Of a stretch of 34,104 nucleotides of DNA, positions 31,874 through 34,104 are shown in pieces. Origin of the DNA: Candidatus Wallbacteria bacterium. GTDB lineage: Bacteria > Muiribacteriota > JAQTZZ01. The notes below the pieces were generated by a model. It was not told the origin of the DNA and did no database searches. It was given only the letters and a program-made list of their open reading frames with translations. The stretch lies in contig JAQTZZ010000044.1 of the NCBI GenBank assembly GCA_028687545.1, positions 1-34,104 on the forward strand, in the 5' to 3' direction. The position numbers and the translations under genes are program-made. Within the stretch, counting starts at the first letter, position 1. Each line of letters opens with the position of its first letter.

Positions 31874-33067
31874 ATGTTTATCAAAAGAGCGCTCGCAGAC
31901 ACCTTTCACAAGGCCTTATCATTATTCCCTGCAGTTCTGATTACAGGCCCGCGGCAATCCGGCAAAACAACATTTCTTCAGCACGAACTTAAAGGAAAAG
32001 CTCAATATGTTTCCTTTGACGATCCCCTGGAGAGAGCATTTGCACATGAGGATCCAAATGGTTTTCTGGACAGATTCAACACTACTCCAGTGATTCTGGA
32101 TGAGATTCAGTATGTTCCGGAACTTTTTTCATATCTTAAAATCAGAATCGACAATGAGAGGGAAAAGTGCGGAAAATGGATCATGACAGGTTCGCAGCAG
32201 TTCAGTCTGATGAAAAATATCAGTGACTCCCTGGCAGGAAGGATAGCCATACTGGAGCTCCTGCCTCTGCATTGGCTTGAATACGGTAAACCGGCAGACA
32301 GAGCGGAAAATCTGATCTGGACTGGAGGGTATCCGGAAGTCGTGACCTTGCCTGTTAAAAGAGATATGTGGCTGAAGAGTTACCTGGGGACATACATTGA
32401 AAGAGATCTGCACCAGATCCTCAGCGTCAAGGATCTTTCCCTGTTCCAGGCTTTTGTAAGTTATTGCGCTTCAATCCATGGGCAGGAATTGAACATGGCT
32501 TCCATCTCCCGCTGTTGCGGAATCAGCCAGCCCACATGCAAGAATTGGCTTTCAGTGCTTCAGGCATGCTATCTGATTATTCTGCTCCAGCCCTATCACC
32601 GCAACCTGGGAAAAAGGATAGTCAAGAGTCCCAAGCTTTATTTCCTGGATTCCGCGATTGCGGCTTATCTTACCAGACAGCCGTCAGCCGAAGCTTTGTT
32701 TTCCGGAGCCATGGGTGGAGCATTTTTTGAGGGTTTCATAGTCAGTGAAACCGTTAAAATTCTCGGCAGACTCGGAATTTCCCAGCCTGTTTACTATTTC
32801 CGCGCCAACGATGGCACTGAAATCGACCTGCTGATCGAAATGAGTGAAGGATATTATCCCTTAGAGATCAAAAAAACTGCCACACCCACAAGAAAGCACG
32901 TTTCCTCTATGCTCAGGATCGCCAAAGGCTCTGAAGGATTCCGTGTGCTGGAGCCGCGGATAGTCTGTATGGTTCCGGAAACGAGAGATCTGCCTGGCGG
33001 GGTCAAGGCAGTCCCCTGGCAGGAATACCTGCACTGGCTGGGACGGTTTGCGGCTGATCTAAAATAA
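31874..33067 (+). CDS. AAA+ ATPase with DUF4143 (AAA_14 family)
   Basis: A 397-residue protein of the widespread bacterial and archaeal AAA_14/DUF4143 family, whose cellular role is poorly known. Walker A is VLITGPRQSGKTTFLQHEL at about residues 22-40, Walker B PVILDEIQYVPELFSYLK at about 75-92, and the sensor-like WIMTGSQQFSLMKNISDSLAG at about 105-125. The C-terminal DUF4143 part has SISRCCGISQPTCKNWLSVL (HTH-like) and YFRANDGTEIDLLIE with YPLEIKKT, which resembles the PD-(D/E)xK nuclease core. It stands alone on its own promoter and is often a mobile or lineage-variable gene. It is complete, with no frame break. Confidence 0.92.
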   Translation: MFIKRALADTFHKALSLFPAVLITGPRQSGKTTFLQHELKGKAQYVSFDDPLERAFAHEDPNGFLDRFNTTPVILDEIQYVPELFSYLKIRIDNEREKCGKWIMTGSQQFSLMKNISDSLAGRIAILELLPLHWLEYGKPADRAENLIWTGGYPEVVTLPVKRDMWLKSYLGTYIERDLHQILSVKDLSLFQAFVSYCASIHGQELNMASISRCCGISQPTCKNWLSVLQACYLIILLQPYHRNLGKRIVKSPKLYFLDSAIAAYLTRQPSAEALFSGAMGGAFFEGFIVSETVKILGRLGISQPVYYFRANDGTEIDLLIEMSEGYYPLEIKKTATPTRKHVSSMLRIAKGSEGFRVLEPRIVCMVPETRDLPGGVKAVPWQEYLHWLGRFAADLK

Positions 33068-33101
33068 TCGCGGAAACTGGGGACTTCCCGCTGGATCTTA
33101 T

Positions 33102-33130
33102 TTGTTTTATATAAAAATATTGTTTAAAAT
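33102..33130 (+). promoter_or_regulatory. Promoter of the surface-repeat protein gene
   Basis: TTGTTT (33102-33107), 17 bases, then TAAAAT (33125-33130) in an A/T-rich stretch. The ATG at 33164 follows with AGGGGGA at 33154-33160, giving a leader of about 25 bases. Confidence 0.55.
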
Positions 33131-33163
33131 CGAGTTGAAATTGAGTTTGAAAAAGGGGGAAGT

Positions 33164-34104
33164 ATGAAACTGTTCTGCATTTTTATCTTCACATCTTTAC
33201 TGCTGATCTTTTGTTCAGGTCAGCTTGAGGCTGAAAGTATTCAAGCCATACTTTCAACCAGCGACGGCTCAACAGGACTGCAGATCATCAATTCAAATTC
33301 CAAAGAAGTGGGAATCATAGATTCATTAGGCAATATCCGCCTGGATGGAGTCTTGAATTCAGCCAGCACCAGGGAGTCGTTTTTCTTCGGAAAACTGGGG
33401 ATCGGCACTACCAGCCCTGTGGAAATCCTGGATGTCAAGGGCACAATGGAAGCTCTGCACTATATAGGCGACGGCTCGCATCTGACAGGCCTGCCGACTG
33501 TGGATTTCAGCGATAGCGGCGAAGTGGCAGGAATGAACAGGCTGCTTGGTAATATCGATAATTTTGATCTGACTCTGATCACCAATAATCTTCCCAGACT
33601 GACCGTGAAAAACAGCGGGAAAATAGGAGTAGGAACCTCTAATCCTGAATTTAAGCTCACAATCGATAAAGGGGCAGCATCGCCTGACGGCGGTATAATG
33701 GCGATCGGAACTTATGGCAGCGGTACCTCACTAGAAACTTCCGGAGCAGGTACCAGGATGTTCTGGTATCCGAAAAAAGCGGCTTTCAGGGCTGGTAATG
33801 TAGAAAGTGATCAATGGGATGATGTGAAGATTGGAGAATGTTCTATTGCAACAGGGGATAACGCAATAGCTAGCGGTTGGGCTTCAACTGCCATGGGGTT
33901 TAATACGATAGCCAGTGGGGACACTTCGACTTCTATGGGTTCTGGTACTGTAGGCAGCGGCTGGGCTTCCATGGCAATAGGGGCCGACACTGTTGCCGGC
34001 GGATGGGTGTCTACAGCCATGGGATTTAGGACAGTAGCAAGTGGGGACAATTCTACCGCCATGGGGGTTCTCACTACAGCCAGCGGGTATGCTTCGACTG
34101 CTAC
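33164..34104 (+). CDS. Secreted surface/fibre protein with YadA-head-like repeats (partial, 3' end missing)
   Basis: The frame is open from ATG 33164 to the window end (313 full codons), so the gene is truncated only by the window. A signal peptide (residues 1-23, KLFCIFIFTSLLLIF, cleavage near LEA) is followed by fibre-type motifs: GKLGIGTTSPVEILDVKGTM with YIGDGSHLTGLP (about 85-115), and a second KIGVGTSNPEFKLTIDKG at about 150. From residue 231 come six successive 14-residue units of the form GxxTxASGxxSTAM, the left-handed-roll head repeat of trimeric autotransporter adhesins. It is likely exported and trimeric, on the cell surface. Whether it ends in a YadA anchor cannot be seen here. 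Confidence 0.85.
   Translation, partial: MKLFCIFIFTSLLLIFCSGQLEAESIQAILSTSDGSTGLQIINSNSKEVGIIDSLGNIRLDGVLNSASTRESFFFGKLGIGTTSPVEILDVKGTMEALHYIGDGSHLTGLPTVDFSDSGEVAGMNRLLGNIDNFDLTLITNNLPRLTVKNSGKIGVGTSNPEFKLTIDKGAASPDGGIMAIGTYGSGTSLETSGAGTRMFWYPKKAAFRAGNVESDQWDDVKIGECSIATGDNAIASGWASTAMGFNTIASGDTSTSMGSGTVGSGWASMAIGADTVAGGWVSTAMGFRTVASGDNSTAMGVLTTASGYASTA
33854..34104 (+). repeat. Tandem 42-base coding repeats in the surface protein
   Basis: Six units of 14 codons are seen to the end of the window, beginning GDNAIASGWASTAM, GFNTIASGDTSTSM, GSGTVGSGWASMAI, GADTVAGGWVSTAM, GFRTVASGDNSTAM and then GVLTTASGYASTA. Gly, Ser, Ala and Thr positions are kept while codons vary, so the units are old duplications under protein-level selection, although related units could still recombine. 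Confidence 0.9.

Noticed and set aside
33854-34104. Tandem repeats considered as a CRISPR array
   Set aside because: The 42-base units have no unique spacers, keep one open frame and encode a known adhesin-type repeat.

Overview
The window is a chromosomal segment from a Gram-negative-type bacterium. The evidence is a secretin-family protein, type II secretion/type IV pilus parts, class III (prepilin) leader peptides and a trimeric-adhesin-like surface protein. Gene content (three-GAF HD-GYP protein, PHP-UvrD helicase fusion, split citrate lyase cluster, rplL not followed by rpoB) does not match any model organism I know. I suspect a poorly cultivated lineage but cannot name the phylum from sequence alone. 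I see no insertion sequence, CRISPR array, rRNA or phage gene.

Layout. (1) 1-3970, + strand: the end of tuf, then rpmG, tRNA-Trp, secE, nusG, rplK, rplA, rplJ and rplL. The spacers hold many strong hairpins, including a textbook L10-leader attenuator, and a strong terminator closes the run where rpoBC is usually found. (2) 4033-8478, +: transketolase overlapping a short GspF-like membrane protein, then a secretin-core protein and an LPG-synthase-type membrane protein. (3) 8481-13607: a sigma70-type promoter and an HD-GYP c-di-GMP phosphodiesterase with GAF sensors; a convergent type I asparaginase; a secreted peptidylarginine deiminase-like protein. (4) 13633-16103, - strand: ECF sigma factor, zinc anti-sigma with an excisionase-type HTH, and a GspE ATPase that begins with a GspF-type domain. 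(5) 16224-19913, + and divergent from (4): a possible small ORF, a secreted Cys-rich protein of unknown function and three prepilin-like proteins. (6) 19910-31623, mostly -: citC, citXG, citF, citE, citD, icd and acn, with a PHP-zinc ribbon-UvrD helicase gene on the opposite strand splitting the citrate lyase genes. (7) 31839-34104, +: an AAA+/DUF4143 ATPase and the start of a surface protein with 14-residue YadA-head-like repeats that runs off the window.

How the genes may work together. The front is translation and secretion core (EF-Tu, L33, SecE, NusG, stalk proteins). The cit genes build, charge and run citrate lyase (citrate to acetate plus oxaloacetate), while acn and icd take citrate to 2-oxoglutarate. 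Citrate is therefore the hub, although no citrate transporter or citrate synthase lies here. Asparaginase and the deiminase both release ammonia or act on arginine/asparagine. The most unusual part is the dispersed, reduced secretion/pilus set: GspF-like, secretin core, GspF-GspE chimera and three pseudopilins. Its ATPase sits in one operon with an ECF sigma/anti-sigma pair, and a similar ECF-like promoter motif precedes both the sigma gene and the divergent secreted-protein gene. Several start codons have no Shine-Dalgarno sequence but a -10-like hexamer 6-9 nt upstream, which suggests leaderless transcripts.
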